A stretch of DNA of 64,000 nucleotides from Vibrio albus (GCF_003144035.1 NZ_QFWT01000006.1:62001-126000); one strand, 5' to 3'; shown: positions 52,636 to 62,750, numbered from the stretch's first letter. The notes: a model not told the origin generated them from the sequence alone. Program-made: numbers and translations.

Positions 52636-53367
52636 ATGAACGGAAATATACATACAAATAAGCGTATTCTTGTTGTCGATGATGATCAGGAGATCCGTGA
52701 GCTGTTAGATGAGTACCTGACTAAGATGGGTTATACCGTGGTGCTGGCATCAGAAGGGGAAGAGATGAAGCAGCGCCTGCTGGAAGGTGAGCCGGATCTG
52801 ATCCTGCTGGATGTAATGATGCCGGGAGAGGATGGATTTACCTTGTGTCAGTATGTACGCAAGACCTCCAATGTGCCGATAATGATGCTGACCGCTGTGT
52901 CAGAAGAAACGGATCAGATTGTAGGTCTGGAGCTCGGAGCAGATGATTACGTGGCAAAACCTTTTAGTCCCCGCCAGTTAACGGCACGTATCAAAGCGCT
53001 TCTTCGCCGTACACAGGTAACCGAAACTCCTCAGGTAAAACCTCAGGTGCTTAAGTTTGCCAACTGGCAACTGCACGTACAGTCACACACGTTGAAAAAC
53101 CTGGGTTCGGGAGAAGAGTCAGAGTTGTCAGGTAAGGACTTCACTCTTTTGATGCTATTTTTGGAACATCCTAATGAAATTCTGGATCGTGACTCCATCT
53201 CTCAGGTGATGAAGGGCCGCGATGCGCTGCCGATGGAGAGGGGTATTGATGTCCAGCTCAGCCGTCTGCGTAACCGTCTTGGAGACAGTGGTAAGAGTCC
53301 TAAACTGATCAAAACCATGCGTGGTGATGGCTATATTCTGGCTGCTGATGTAACCCATGAAAATTGA
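52636..53367 (+). CDS. OmpR-family response regulator
   Basis: A 243-residue OmpR/PhoB-type regulator. Receiver (residues about 12-125) with VVDDD, phosphoacceptor D in LILLDVMMPGED and K in VAKPFS, and a C-terminal winged-helix DNA-binding domain (RGIDVQLSRLRNRLGDSGKS, LIKTMRGDGYIL). It resembles glucose-regulator GltR-type proteins in layout. ATG at 52636 is preferred; an in-frame TTG at 52627 is also open. The next gene, its histidine kinase, overlaps its end. Likely targets are the twin ptsG genes or the sugar-binding protein gene, by position only. Confidence 0.9.
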   Translation: MNGNIHTNKRILVVDDDQEIRELLDEYLTKMGYTVVLASEGEEMKQRLLEGEPDLILLDVMMPGEDGFTLCQYVRKTSNVPIMMLTAVSEETDQIVGLELGADDYVAKPFSPRQLTARIKALLRRTQVTETPQVKPQVLKFANWQLHVQSHTLKNLGSGEESELSGKDFTLLMLFLEHPNEILDRDSISQVMKGRDALPMERGIDVQLSRLRNRLGDSGKSPKLIKTMRGDGYILAADVTHEN

Positions 53368-54853
53368 AGATTACTCTGAATGGTACCAGGACGGGTGGCA
53401 GCTGCTTAGGGACCAGATAGCGCCTCTGATACCTCGTTCTCTGGTTTCCCGTACACTGTGGCTGACGTTGTTGTCGGTTATCCTCGCGCAGCTTATCGCT
53501 ACCGGGATCTGGTATACCCAGACCAAATACCGAGAGCTGGAAGGTCTGCGTTCTACCTCCGCCAGTATGGCGAATAACTTCGCCTCTACGGTCAACTACT
53601 TCCAGTCACTGCCGACCGAATACCGGCATATTATTTTAGAACAGCTGCGCAATATGGGGGGTACCCGCTTTTTCGTTTCTTTTAACGAAGAAGAAATCGA
53701 TATCGAGCCTATCCCGAATAATGAAACCAAGCAGGCAGCGGTAGAAGTGTTTCAGGAGGTGTTACATAAGAAATTACCCCGGCTGCAGCATATTAATGTC
53801 GAGTTCTCCAAGCCGGAAAGCCTGCACGTGCTGAGCAACGATATTCTGCTGACCGACCTCCCTAAATCCTGGGCACACTATACGTTGAGTCTGGAGCCTC
53901 TGAACCCGCCGATACTGGTGGTGCAGATAGAGCTGGCCAAAGATGAGTGGTTTTATATCGCAGCACTGTTACCATCCCCTTATGTGATGATGGAAGATGA
54001 AGTGATCTCGAACCAGCAGATCTTTTTTATTCTGTTTATTACCGCCCTGCTGATGACCTTTACCTATACCATGGTACGCAAGCAGGTTAAGCCGCTGAAA
54101 CGTCTGGCTCAGGCCGCCAATGCTTTAAGTATGGACATTGACCAGCCTCCTCTGAAAGAGCAGGGAGCATCGGAGCTGGTGACAGCAACTCAGGCCTTTA
54201 ACCGAATGCAGATGCGTTTGCGGCGGTATATTGAAGACCGCGAGCGCCTGTTCAGCTCTATTTCCCATGATCTGAAAACCCCCATCACCCGGCTGAGGAT
54301 TCGGGCTGAATTGATTGAAGATGAGCAGCGAACTCTGAAATTCAACCGTGATCTGGATGAGCTGGAAATGATGGTGAAAGGTGCGCTGCAGGCGGTAAAA
54401 GATACCGATATTCATGAAAACATTGAAGAAGTGGATGTCATGGAAATGCTCAGTAGTATCGCGGAATCTCATAATGCTGGGCACCAGAAAGTGTATGTCC
54501 ATCCGGCCTTGCTGTTTCCGTTCCGTTGCAAGCCGCTGGCCCTGAAGCGTTGTCTGTCGAATCTGATCGATAACGGGGTCAAATACGGTTATTACGTAAC
54601 GGTGATCCCTTATGATACGCCGGAAGCGCTGGAGCTGGTGATTAAGGATGAAGGTCCCGGTATTCCCGAGGAGCAGATGGAGGATGTGTTTAAACCGCAT
54701 TTTCGTCTGGCGACGGATAAAGACGGGCATGGTCTGGGCATGGGGATTGCGAAAAGTATTGTGCATGCCCACGGTGGGGAGATGAGTATTCAGAACCGTA
54801 TGGAGGGCGGACTGCAGGTACGGGTCAGCCTGCCAAGGGCATCGGAAAGTTAA
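53357..54853 (+). CDS. Membrane sensor histidine kinase
   Basis: Sensor kinase of 498 residues. Two membrane helices (LWLTLLSVILAQLIATGIWY near residue 35 and IFFILFITALLMTFTYTMV near 225) bracket a periplasmic sensor domain of about 165 residues. HAMP, HisKA (SISHDLKTPITRLR) and HATPase with NLIDNGVKYG, DEGPGIP and GHGLGMGIAKSIVHAHGG follow. Layout is EnvZ-like. It overlaps the regulator gene by 11 bases and is followed after 72 bp by a sugar-binding protein gene. The sensor domain may read the sugar-loaded binding protein, which is an inference. Confidence 0.92.
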   Translation: MKIEDYSEWYQDGWQLLRDQIAPLIPRSLVSRTLWLTLLSVILAQLIATGIWYTQTKYRELEGLRSTSASMANNFASTVNYFQSLPTEYRHIILEQLRNMGGTRFFVSFNEEEIDIEPIPNNETKQAAVEVFQEVLHKKLPRLQHINVEFSKPESLHVLSNDILLTDLPKSWAHYTLSLEPLNPPILVVQIELAKDEWFYIAALLPSPYVMMEDEVISNQQIFFILFITALLMTFTYTMVRKQVKPLKRLAQAANALSMDIDQPPLKEQGASELVTATQAFNRMQMRLRRYIEDRERLFSSISHDLKTPITRLRIRAELIEDEQRTLKFNRDLDELEMMVKGALQAVKDTDIHENIEEVDVMEMLSSIAESHNAGHQKVYVHPALLFPFRCKPLALKRCLSNLIDNGVKYGYYVTVIPYDTPEALELVIKDEGPGIPEEQMEDVFKPHFRLATDKDGHGLGMGIAKSIVHAHGGEMSIQNRMEGGLQVRVSLPRASES

Positions 54854-54925
54854 CCATTGTTTTTTAAGTAAAACGTATTTTTAGTTAGTGTTTTTTTAGG
54901 TAAGTAATTTGTAGGTAAGTAAAGT

Positions 54926-56170
54926 ATGTTTGTCAGGCTATTATCGTTATTGAGTATGATGTGTTTCAGCATATCAGCACTCGCTACAGAGCTGGAGGTG
55001 TTGCACTGGTGGACATCCGGAGGGGAAACCCGTTCCGCACAGTTGTTAAAGAGTATGATGGAAGAGCAGGGCTTTTCCTGGAAAGATTTCGCCGTCGCCG
55101 GTGGTGGTGGTGAAAGCGCGATGCTGGTACTGAAGGCAAGAGCGGTTTCCGGTAATCCGCCAACGGCGGCTCAGATCAAAGGCCATGATATTCAGGAATG
55201 GGCAAAGCTGGGCTTTTTAACCAATCTGGATGGGGTCGCTCAGCAAGATCAGTGGGATGCCTTGTTACCTGACCTGGTCTCTGACCTGATGAAATATCAG
55301 GGAAAGTATGTTGCGGTGCCGGTAAATATTCACCGCGCCAACTGGCTATGGGCCAATCCGGCGATTTTCCACAAGGTTGGAGTTGACTATCCCAGTACGC
55401 TGGATGAATTTTTTGTGGCAGCGGATGCCATCAAAGCGGCAGGCTATCTGCCTTTGGCTCATGGTAGTGAATCCTGGCAGGACGTCACGCTGTTTGAAAG
55501 TGTGGCGCTGGCGGTACTGGGTAAAGAGAAATACCGCAAGGCATTTGTTGATCTGGATATGGATACCCTTTCCGGAGAGCAGATGGTGGCAGTATTCCGT
55601 TATTTTCAGAAATTCCGTGATTATATTGACCCGGAGGCAGAAGGCCGGGAATGGTTTGTATCGACCAGTATGGTGGGCAATGGAGAGGCCGCCATGCAAT
55701 TAATGGGCGACTGGGCCAAAGGGGAGTTTACTGCTACGGGTAAAGTGGCGGGAAAAGACTATGTATGTCTGCCTGCTCCCGGAACCGGGGGAATCTTTAG
55801 CTACAATATCGACAGCTTTGTCTTTTTTAAATCTCCGGACGGTATTCAGAAAGAAGCTCAGGAAGCATTAGCCCAGTCGATTATGGCCAAGCCGTTTCAG
55901 AAAGAATTTAACGCGGCTAAGGGGTCCCTTCCTGTACGGACGGATATTCCGCTAGACTCATTTGACCGCTGTTCCAAGTCTTCGGTTTCCGCTTATAAAC
56001 AGGCCCACAATCACGATAATCTGGTCCCGAGCCTGTCTCAGAGTATGGCAACCACGACTTACGTCCTGAGTGCGATTTCGGATGTGGTGACCAACTTCTT
56101 CCACGACCCGTTTTCGGATCCGGAAAAAGCCGCGGACCGCCTGGCCCGGGCCGTTAAGGCCGCCTTGTAG
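54926..56170 (+). CDS. Periplasmic sugar-binding protein without ABC partners
   Basis: Family 1 extracellular solute-binding protein, 414 residues. Signal peptide ends near SISALA; the mature protein starts ELEVLHWWTSGGETRSAQLL, the pattern of glucose/mannose binding proteins of the GtsA/GltB type, followed by AVPVNIHRANWLWANP and GSESWQDVTLFESV. Contains the conserved MQLMGDWAKGEF. No permease or ATPase gene lies near, so direct ABC transport is unlikely from this locus. Probably senses sugar for the upstream kinase. It overlaps the convergent EamA gene by 17 bases. Confidence 0.88.
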   Translation: MFVRLLSLLSMMCFSISALATELEVLHWWTSGGETRSAQLLKSMMEEQGFSWKDFAVAGGGGESAMLVLKARAVSGNPPTAAQIKGHDIQEWAKLGFLTNLDGVAQQDQWDALLPDLVSDLMKYQGKYVAVPVNIHRANWLWANPAIFHKVGVDYPSTLDEFFVAADAIKAAGYLPLAHGSESWQDVTLFESVALAVLGKEKYRKAFVDLDMDTLSGEQMVAVFRYFQKFRDYIDPEAEGREWFVSTSMVGNGEAAMQLMGDWAKGEFTATGKVAGKDYVCLPAPGTGGIFSYNIDSFVFFKSPDGIQKEAQEALAQSIMAKPFQKEFNAAKGSLPVRTDIPLDSFDRCSKSSVSAYKQAHNHDNLVPSLSQSMATTTYVLSAISDVVTNFFHDPFSDPEKAADRLARAVKAAL

Positions 56171-57044
56171 GCTTTTTCAATTGTTGTATCACCAGCCCGC
56201 CAACGATAAGACATAAGCCGATAATCGTTGACGGGTGAATGACTTCCCCGATGATCTGAGCCAGCAGAAACAGGGAAATAAAGGGTGAGACAAAAATCAG
56301 GTTACTGATGCGCGATGTATTTTGGGTGGACTTTAAAGCGGTCAGCCAGAGTACGAAGGTAATCCCCATCTCGAACAGTCCCACATAACTGACGGCGGCC
56401 CATTTATTTAATGCTGATGGCCAGTGTGCATTTTCATACAGCGTCAGGGCGACGGCAAAAGGCAGCGCCAGCGTAAAGCCCAGAAACACACTCACCACGG
56501 GATCAGCGGTATTTTTGGTATTCAGAATCCAGTAACCGGCCCAGAGCAGGGTAGACAACAGAGCTAACCCTACCCCCGCCGGGCTGTCGAAATTCAGTGC
56601 CAGCAGATCACCTTTGGTGGCAATCACCACCACACCAGAGTATCCCAGCAGGCAGGCCAGCCAGTCCTGCTTACGGATCTTTTGCCCCAGAAACAGTGCT
56701 GCCATGAAGGTCAGAGTAATGGCCCAGCTGTAGTTGAGCGGTTGCGCCAGTGAGGCAGGCAGCAGGTCATAGGCCTTAAACAGGATCAGGTAATAGCCAA
56801 GCGGGTTAATCAGCCCCAATAATAAGAAAAATAGAGGGTTAGCTGAAAATGTAGGTAATACCTGACTTCGCTTGCCCTGAACGCCGCAAATGACCCCAAG
56901 CGCCAGAACCGATACCGCACTGGCCACTGTCAGCATCTGAATAGGGGTAAAGGCTTCCAGTGTCAGCTTAAAAGCGGTGGCGACCGTTGACCACAGCAGT
57001 ACAGCCGCAAGAGCAAAGCCAAATGCCCGGCGTTCGTTGATCAT
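56154..57044 (-). CDS. EamA/DMT-family transporter
   Basis: Inner-membrane transporter of 296 residues with about ten membrane helices in two EamA repeats (FALAAVLLWSTVATAFKLTL in the first half, AGVGLALLSTLLWAGYWILN in the second). Substrate cannot be deduced; relatives export amino acids or metabolites. A GGAGAGA site precedes the ATG. The end overlaps the sugar-binding protein gene on the other strand. Confidence 0.88.
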   Translation of the reverse strand: MINERRAFGFALAAVLLWSTVATAFKLTLEAFTPIQMLTVASAVSVLALGVICGVQGKRSQVLPTFSANPLFFLLLGLINPLGYYLILFKAYDLLPASLAQPLNYSWAITLTFMAALFLGQKIRKQDWLACLLGYSGVVVIATKGDLLALNFDSPAGVGLALLSTLLWAGYWILNTKNTADPVVSVFLGFTLALPFAVALTLYENAHWPSALNKWAAVSYVGLFEMGITFVLWLTALKSTQNTSRISNLIFVSPFISLFLLAQIIGEVIHPSTIIGLCLIVGGLVIQQLKKPTRRP

Positions 57045-57103
57045 TTGATCTCTCCTTTCTCTTTAGCTGGTTAGTTTACTCTGTTTGTAGTGAGAATGCA
57101 GAT

Positions 57104-57250
57104 TACAGAGCGCTCGCAGGCTCCCTGTGAGAATACAGAAAAGAGACCAGATTGCTTTACTGCAAGAAGCTAGAAACTATAAAACCCAATGTATTGATCC
57201 GTGAGTGCAATCATTGGGGTTTCTGTATTCTCGAAGCGTAGCGCTCTGTA
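57104..57250. repeat. Nested inverted-repeat element
   Basis: Three nested inverted repeats around one centre. Outer TACAGAGCGCT (57104-57114) pairs with AGCGCTCTGTA (57240-57250). Middle GAGAATACAGAAA (57129-57141) pairs with TTTCTGTATTCTC (57220-57232). Inner AAACCCAATG (57182-57191) pairs with CATTGGGGTTT (57212-57222). The whole could fold into one long cruciform. Lacks coding capacity. Similar palindromic elements are dispersed in vibrio intergenic regions (general knowledge). It fills most of the 299-bp gap before rmuC. Confidence 0.65.
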
Positions 57251-57343
57251 TTCTTTCTCTAGCCTCTATCTTCGAGAAAAACTGGACATCCATCCAGTAC
57301 ATTAATACCATCAAACCAGTACAAACAGATTCAGGCTGAAACG

Positions 57344-58882
57344 ATGCAGTGGATAATCGAATATCAGAACATAGTGCTCAGTGTACTGGCTGGCGGAGGC
57401 ATTTCCGCTCTGGCGGCGGGCTGGTGGGTGAAACAGAAAATGTGTTTTCAGTATCAGTTACTGGAACAGCAGGCAGAAGCGGACCAAAAACTGTTGATCA
57501 GCAAAGTAGCCACTTTAGAGGTTTCACTGGAGGAGGCTGAAACCGAGCTGCATCAACTGGATCGGGAAAGGGACAAATCCGTATTCGAATTAAAGCAGTC
57601 GCACGGTAAGTTGATGGCGGCAATGGAAAAACTGCGTTACTTTGATGCGGTTAGTCAGGAAAAGCAGCAGTTATCCGGTTTGCTGGAAACCGCGCGGGAA
57701 GAAGTGGGGCGACTGAAAGCAGATTTGCGTGAGCAGGAAGCCCGGCATCAGGAAGAAAGTAAAGCGGCACAGGAAAAGCTGCAGTTACTGGAACAGGCGG
57801 AGCAGCGTCTGAAACAAGAGTTTGAACAGCTGGCTAATCAGCTGTTTGAAGCCAAAACTGCCAAGGTCGATCAGCAGAATAAACTGAGCCTTGAAGGACT
57901 GTTGACGCCACTGAAAGAGCAGTTAGAAGGGTTCAAAAAGCAGGTCAGCGATAGCTTTGGTGCCGAAGCGAAAGAGCGACATACACTGGTGCATGAAATC
58001 CGCCACCTGCAGAAACTGAATGAGCAGATGTCCCGTGAGGCCGTCAACCTGACTCAGGCCCTGAAAGGAGATAATAAACAGCAAGGGAACTGGGGTGAGG
58101 TGGTGCTTGCCCGTGTGCTGGCGGAATCCGGCCTGCGGGAAGGGCATGAATACGAAACACAGGTGAGTCTGCAAAATGAATCTGGCAAGCGTTATCAGCC
58201 GGATGTGATTGTTCACTTACCGGATGATAAGCAGGTGGTGGTGGATTCCAAAATGGCCCTGGTGGCTTACGAGCGTTTCTTCCATGCCGACACCGATGAA
58301 GAGCGCCGGCAGGCTCTGAACAATCACCTTACGGCGCTGCGTGCGCACATTAAGGGGCTGAGCCAGAAAGATTATCATCAGTTGAAAGGGATTCAGAGCC
58401 TGGATTATGTGCTGATGTTCATTCCTGTCGAACCGGCTTTTCAACTGGCGATTGAGGCTGATCCGAGCCTGGTCAGCGATGCCATGGAAAAGAATATCAT
58501 TCTGGTCAGTCCAACGACTCTGCTGGTGGCCCTGCGTACGATAGACAATCTATGGCGCAATGAACGGCAGAATCAGAATGCCCAGCTTATCGCAGAACGG
58601 GCAGCCAGGCTGTATGACAAGCTGCGCCTGTTCCTGACGGACATGGAGCAGATCGGTACTTCTCTGGATAAGGCCAGTCAGAATTATCAGGGCGCGATGA
58701 ACAAACTGCTCACCGGCCGGGGCAACGTATTACGTCAGGCGGAAAGCTTTAAGGAGCTTGGGGTTGAGGTAAAACGTCCTATCCCGGAGAGTATAATGCA
58801 GCAGCACCAGTCAATGGAGCAGAAACCCCGGCTAAATAACGCGCATACAGAAAGACAACCGGATCAGGATCCAGTAAACTGA
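57344..58882 (+). CDS. rmuC: DNA recombination protein RmuC
   Basis: RmuC, 512 residues. N-terminal membrane anchor (IVLSVLAGGGISALAAGWWV), long coiled coil (about 35-200), then the RmuC nuclease-like domain (about 230-430) with QGNWGEVVLARVLAESGLRE, KRYQPDVIVHLPDDKQVVVD and DSKMALVAYERF. In E. coli it limits recombination at inverted repeats, which is notable next to an inverted-repeat element. The activity is inferred from the family. Followed 49 bp later by ubiE. Confidence 0.95.
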   Translation: MQWIIEYQNIVLSVLAGGGISALAAGWWVKQKMCFQYQLLEQQAEADQKLLISKVATLEVSLEEAETELHQLDRERDKSVFELKQSHGKLMAAMEKLRYFDAVSQEKQQLSGLLETAREEVGRLKADLREQEARHQEESKAAQEKLQLLEQAEQRLKQEFEQLANQLFEAKTAKVDQQNKLSLEGLLTPLKEQLEGFKKQVSDSFGAEAKERHTLVHEIRHLQKLNEQMSREAVNLTQALKGDNKQQGNWGEVVLARVLAESGLREGHEYETQVSLQNESGKRYQPDVIVHLPDDKQVVVDSKMALVAYERFFHADTDEERRQALNNHLTALRAHIKGLSQKDYHQLKGIQSLDYVLMFIPVEPAFQLAIEADPSLVSDAMEKNIILVSPTTLLVALRTIDNLWRNERQNQNAQLIAERAARLYDKLRLFLTDMEQIGTSLDKASQNYQGAMNKLLTGRGNVLRQAESFKELGVEVKRPIPESIMQQHQSMEQKPRLNNAHTERQPDQDPVN

Positions 58883-58931
58883 GCGGCCATAATCCCTTAA
58901 TTAAGGACAAAGGGAGTCTAGTGAGGAAAAC

Positions 58932-59714
58932 ATGACAGATATCAGTGTAGATTCAGGTGCTGCCGTTCAGGCTGAAGATACGACCCACTTTGGGTTTCAA
59001 ACCGTTGCAAAAGAACAAAAAGCAGAGAAAGTAGCGGACGTATTTCATTCTGTGGCAAGCAAGTATGACCTGATGAATGATTTAATGTCCGGTGGTATTC
59101 ACCGGATTTGGAAACGCTTTACCATTGATTGCAGTGGGGCTCGTCCGGGACAACGTATTCTTGATTTAGGTGGCGGTACAGGCGATCTGACCGCGAAGTT
59201 CTCCCGTATTGTGGGTGATAAAGGTCAGGTTATTCTGGCGGATATCAATAATTCTATGCTGAATGTCGGCCGGGATAAGCTGCGCGACAGCGGCATTGTG
59301 GGTAATGTGCATTATGTTCAGGCCAATGCCGAAGAGCTGCCGTTTCCGGATGACTATTTTGACTGTATTACCATCAGTTTTTGTTTGCGCAATGTGACAG
59401 ACAAAGAGAAAGCTCTGCGTTCTATGTACCGGGTACTGAAACCGGGTGGCCGGTTGTTGGTGCTGGAATTTTCTAAGCCAAAATTCAAAGCATTATCTAA
59501 AATTTATGATGCGTACTCTTTCCATCTGTTACCAAAAATGGGCAAACTTATCACCCGAGATGCCGAGAGTTATCGCTATCTGGCGGAGTCTATTCGTATG
59601 CACCCTGATCAGGATACACTGCAGGGAATGATGGATGAGGCCGGGTATGAAAACACTCGTTACTATAATTTAACAGGTGGAATCGTCGCTCTTCATCGCG
59701 GCTATAAATTCTGA
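58932..59714 (+). CDS. ubiE: Ubiquinone/menaquinone C-methyltransferase UbiE
   Basis: UbiE, SAM-dependent methyltransferase of 260 residues for the C-methylation step in ubiquinone and menaquinone synthesis. Motifs: [23 protein letters not shown] site [16 protein letters not shown] and [20 protein letters not shown]. Starts at ATG 58932 after GAGGAAAAC. The order ubiE-ubiJ-ubiB is the classic proteobacterial one. Confidence 0.97.
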   Translation: MTDISVDSGAAVQAEDTTHFGFQTVAKEQKAEKVADVFHSVASKYDLMNDLMSGGIHRIWKRFTIDCSGARPGQRILDLGGGTGDLTAKFSRIVGDKGQVILADINNSMLNVGRDKLRDSGIVGNVHYVQANAEELPFPDDYFDCITISFCLRNVTDKEKALRSMYRVLKPGGRLLVLEFSKPKFKALSKIYDAYSFHLLPKMGKLITRDAESYRYLAESIRMHPDQDTLQGMMDEAGYENTRYYNLTGGIVALHRGYKF

Positions 59715-59740
59715 TCCTTCACTGCCTGAGATGACCGCTT

Positions 59741-60352
59741 ATGCCATTTGAGCCTCTTGCTACCGGAATACTGGAAACCGCACTGAATACTCTGATTAAT
59801 GACCAGCCAGCGTATCGCAGACAGCTGGCCCGGTTAAAAGGAAAAGTCTTGCAGTTATATATTCTGGAACTGAAACAAACACTGACGTTTGTGTTCAGTC
59901 ATCAGGTGGATGTACTGGCAGCCTATGAGGGAGAGCCGGACTGTTTTATCTCTCTGAGCCTAGCCGTTCTGCCGGAATTCCGCCAGCAACCGGAGATTAC
60001 CCGGCTGATTAAAGAAGATAAGCTGGACCTCAAAGGTGATCATCAATTGGCGCAGCAGTTTGCTCAGTTGATGTCCGACTGTAAGCCGGATCTGGAAGAA
60101 TGGCTTTCCCGTATCACTGGCGATGTGGTTGCGCATACTCTGATGCAGGGAGCCCGGGATACGGGGTGCTGGCTGAAGCAGCAGGCGCAGCGGAAGCAAC
60201 GGCATCTTGCTGAAGCACTGACGGAAGAGTGGAAAATTGCTCCGCCGCCACTGGAGATCGCGTATTTTTGCGATCAGGTCGATGAGCTAACCAAACAGGT
60301 CGAGCAAGCGGATAACCGGTTACGGCAGCTGGCTGACAAGATATTGAGTTAA
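59741..60352 (+). CDS. ubiJ: Ubiquinone biosynthesis accessory factor UbiJ
   Basis: UbiJ, 203 residues, accessory lipid-binding (SCP2-like) protein of the cytosolic ubiquinone-synthesis complex. The N-terminal SCP2 domain (LARLKGKVLQLYILELKQTL) and C-terminal coiled coil (DQVDELTKQVEQADNRLRQL) are typical. Between ubiE and ubiB. Confidence 0.94.
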   Translation: MPFEPLATGILETALNTLINDQPAYRRQLARLKGKVLQLYILELKQTLTFVFSHQVDVLAAYEGEPDCFISLSLAVLPEFRQQPEITRLIKEDKLDLKGDHQLAQQFAQLMSDCKPDLEEWLSRITGDVVAHTLMQGARDTGCWLKQQAQRKQRHLAEALTEEWKIAPPPLEIAYFCDQVDELTKQVEQADNRLRQLADKILS

Positions 60353-60379
60353 CATAAGAAGACGCAGCTAATAATACCT

Positions 60380-62014
60380 ATGACGCCTACAGAATTACGC
60401 CGTTTATGCCGCATTATTCACGTTCAGCTGGAGTACGGTCTGGACGAGTTTCTTCCTCAGCACCAACTGACCAAACTGCCTAAGCTGGTCAGAAAAGCCC
60501 TGTTCTGGATAAAGAATAAACATGGGGATAAACCTCTGGGAGTAAGGTTACGCCTTGCTTTACAGGAGCTCGGGCCTGTCTGGATAAAGTTTGGCCAGAT
60601 GATGTCGACGCGGCGTGACTTGTTTCCGCCTCACCTGGCGGATGAACTGGCGCTGCTGCAGGACCGTGTTGAGCCTTTCGCCGGGGAACTGGCCAGGCAG
60701 CAGATGGAAGCGGCATTGGGCGGTAAGCTGGAAAACTGGTTTACTGACTTTGATATTAAGCCGCTTGCTTCGGCATCGATTGCTCAGGTGCATACCGCCA
60801 GACTGAAAGAGACCGGTCAGGAAGTGGTATTGAAGATCATTCGCCCGGATATCGGCCCGGTGATTGATGCGGATATTCGTCTGATGCACCGTATGGCCCG
60901 AATTATCGCCAGAATTCTGCCCAATAGCCGCCGGCTGAAACCGGTTGAGGTGGTGCGTGAATATGAGAAGACTCTGATTGATGAGCTGGATCTGCGCCGG
61001 GAAGCGGCCAACGCTATCCAGCTAAGACGTAACTTTGAAGGCAGTGAAGAGCTGTATGTCCCCGAGGTGATCACTGACCTGAGCAGTGAAACCCTGATGG
61101 TTTCCGAACGTATTTACGGGATCCAGGTGTCTGATATCGAAGGCCTGAGAGCCAACGGTACCAACATGAAACTGCTGGCGGAACGTGGCGTGACCGTCTT
61201 CTTTACTCAGGTGTTCCGGGACAGTTTTTTTCATGCCGATATGCATCCGGGGAATGTATTTGTGAACCCTGAGCATCCGGAAAATCCGCAATGGATTGGT
61301 TTGGACTGCGGTATTGTCGGTACTCTGAATAGTGAAGATAAACGCTATCTGGCAGAAAACCTGCTAGGCTTCTTTAACCGTGATTACCGTAAAGTGGCTC
61401 AGTTGCATGTCGATTCCGGCTGGGTTCCGGCAGATACCAATATTGATGAGTTTGCTGCAGCTCTGCGTATTGTCTGCGAACCGATCTTTGCCAAACCGCT
61501 GGGAGAGATCTCTTTTGGGCATGTATTGCTGAATCTGTTTAATGTGGCTCGCCGGTTTGATATGGAAGTGCAGCCGCAACTGGTTTTGCTGCAAAAGACT
61601 CTATTATATATAGAGGGGCTGGGCCGACAGCTGTACCCACAACTCGATTTATGGACCACAGCCAAGCCGTTTCTGGAAAACTGGATGGCTAATCAGGTCG
61701 GGCCTCAGGCGGTTATCCGGGCGATAAAGGAGAAAGCGCCTTTCTGGGCAGAGCAGTTACCGGAGTTGCCGGAGCTGCTGTATGACAGCCTGAAGCAGAG
61801 TAAGGCCGTTAACCAGAAAATGAGCGAGTTTTATCAGGGATACCGGGATACGAAAAAACAGCATGCCACCGGCAAGCTACTGTTTGGTATGGGGGCGACG
61901 TTGGTGGTGTGTTCGGCGATACTGACGACAACACCGTATACCGGGCTGACGCTGGGTTGCAGTCTTGCCGGGATCACACTTTGGCTGTTTAGTTGGCGGG
62001 TACACCGTAAATAG
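60380..62014 (+). CDS. ubiB: Ubiquinone biosynthesis kinase-like protein UbiB
   Basis: UbiB (AarF), 544 residues, an atypical protein-kinase-like ATPase needed for ubiquinone synthesis. The KxGQ motif [17 protein letters not shown] near residue 75, [11 protein letters not shown], the catalytic-loop equivalent [13 protein letters not shown] and GLDCGIVG are all present. Two membrane helices at the C terminus ([20 protein letters not shown]). Third gene of ubiE-J-B. Confidence 0.97.
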   Translation: MTPTELRRLCRIIHVQLEYGLDEFLPQHQLTKLPKLVRKALFWIKNKHGDKPLGVRLRLALQELGPVWIKFGQMMSTRRDLFPPHLADELALLQDRVEPFAGELARQQMEAALGGKLENWFTDFDIKPLASASIAQVHTARLKETGQEVVLKIIRPDIGPVIDADIRLMHRMARIIARILPNSRRLKPVEVVREYEKTLIDELDLRREAANAIQLRRNFEGSEELYVPEVITDLSSETLMVSERIYGIQVSDIEGLRANGTNMKLLAERGVTVFFTQVFRDSFFHADMHPGNVFVNPEHPENPQWIGLDCGIVGTLNSEDKRYLAENLLGFFNRDYRKVAQLHVDSGWVPADTNIDEFAAALRIVCEPIFAKPLGEISFGHVLLNLFNVARRFDMEVQPQLVLLQKTLLYIEGLGRQLYPQLDLWTTAKPFLENWMANQVGPQAVIRAIKEKAPFWAEQLPELPELLYDSLKQSKAVNQKMSEFYQGYRDTKKQHATGKLLFGMGATLVVCSAILTTTPYTGLTLGCSLAGITLWLFSWRVHRK

Positions 62015-62082
62015 TCGAAAAATCTCGTGGAAATTCGTATCTTAAGGTAAGTTAACGAGAATAAATCTTCGGAGTAGATGAT

Positions 62083-62331
62083 ATGGGTGGAATTAGTATC
62101 TGGCAGCTGCTGATCATTGCTGTCATTGTTGTTTTACTGTTTGGAACCAAGAAACTGCGTAATATCGGCGGAGATCTGGGATCCGCGGTAAAAGGGTTCA
62201 AGAACGCCATGAATGATGATGAAGATGCGGATAAAAAAGACAAAGATGCAGACTTTGAGCAACAAAATATAGAGAAGAAAGACACCGCGTCTTCAGAAAC
62301 CGACAGTAAAAAAGAGAAAAAACAGGGCTAA
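62083..62331 (+). CDS. tatA: Twin-arginine translocase subunit TatA
   Basis: TatA, 82 residues, forms the protein-conducting oligomers of the Tat system for folded proteins. N-terminal membrane helix ([20 protein letters not shown]) followed by amphipathic helix [19 protein letters not shown] and an acidic/basic tail. A GGAG-like site precedes the ATG. tatB follows after 3 bases. Confidence 0.96.
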   Translation: MGGISIWQLLIIAVIVVLLFGTKKLRNIGGDLGSAVKGFKNAMNDDEDADKKDKDADFEQQNIEKKDTASSETDSKKEKKQG

Positions 62332-62334
62332 CCC

Positions 62335-62706
62335 GTGTTTGATATCGGTTTTTGGGAGCTTGTCCTGATCGCTGTTGTCGGCCTGGTAGTGTTGGGGCCG
62401 GAACGTCTGCCCGTTGCCATTCGGACGGTGGCCAGGTTCATCCATAGTGCCAGAACGATGGCGAATGGTGTGAAAGATGAACTGTCACATGAGCTGAAAA
62501 TTCAGGAACTTCAGGAGCAGCTCAAGCAGAAACAGAAGCATATGGAGGAGCAGCTGAAGCCTGATTTGGATGGCGCAGCTGACACTTTTAAGCAGGCCAG
62601 GCAGGATGTGGACGAAACGGTAAACAACACGTCCCGTTCCTCCTCTGCTGAGTCGGTGACTGATGAAGCTACTACTCAGAATAAAGCCGATAATAAATCA
62701 GAATAG
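62335..62706 (+). CDS. tatB: Twin-arginine translocase subunit TatB
   Basis: TatB, 123 residues, receptor-complex partner of TatC. N terminus [20 protein letters not shown] with the conserved LGPERLP and an amphipathic helix, then a charged tail. Starts at GTG 62335, three bases after the tatA stop. Confidence 0.95.
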   Translation: MFDIGFWELVLIAVVGLVVLGPERLPVAIRTVARFIHSARTMANGVKDELSHELKIQELQEQLKQKQKHMEEQLKPDLDGAADTFKQARQDVDETVNNTSRSSSAESVTDEATTQNKADNKSE

Positions 62707-62750
62707 CCTGGCCAGGCTATTCTTCGTCTTGGCATAGTAGGGGTTTCTTT

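Noticed and set aside
52416..52661. An 81-codon open frame upstream of the response regulator
   Set aside because: Lysine/serine-rich, no family resemblance, overlaps the regulator start and has no ribosome-binding site.
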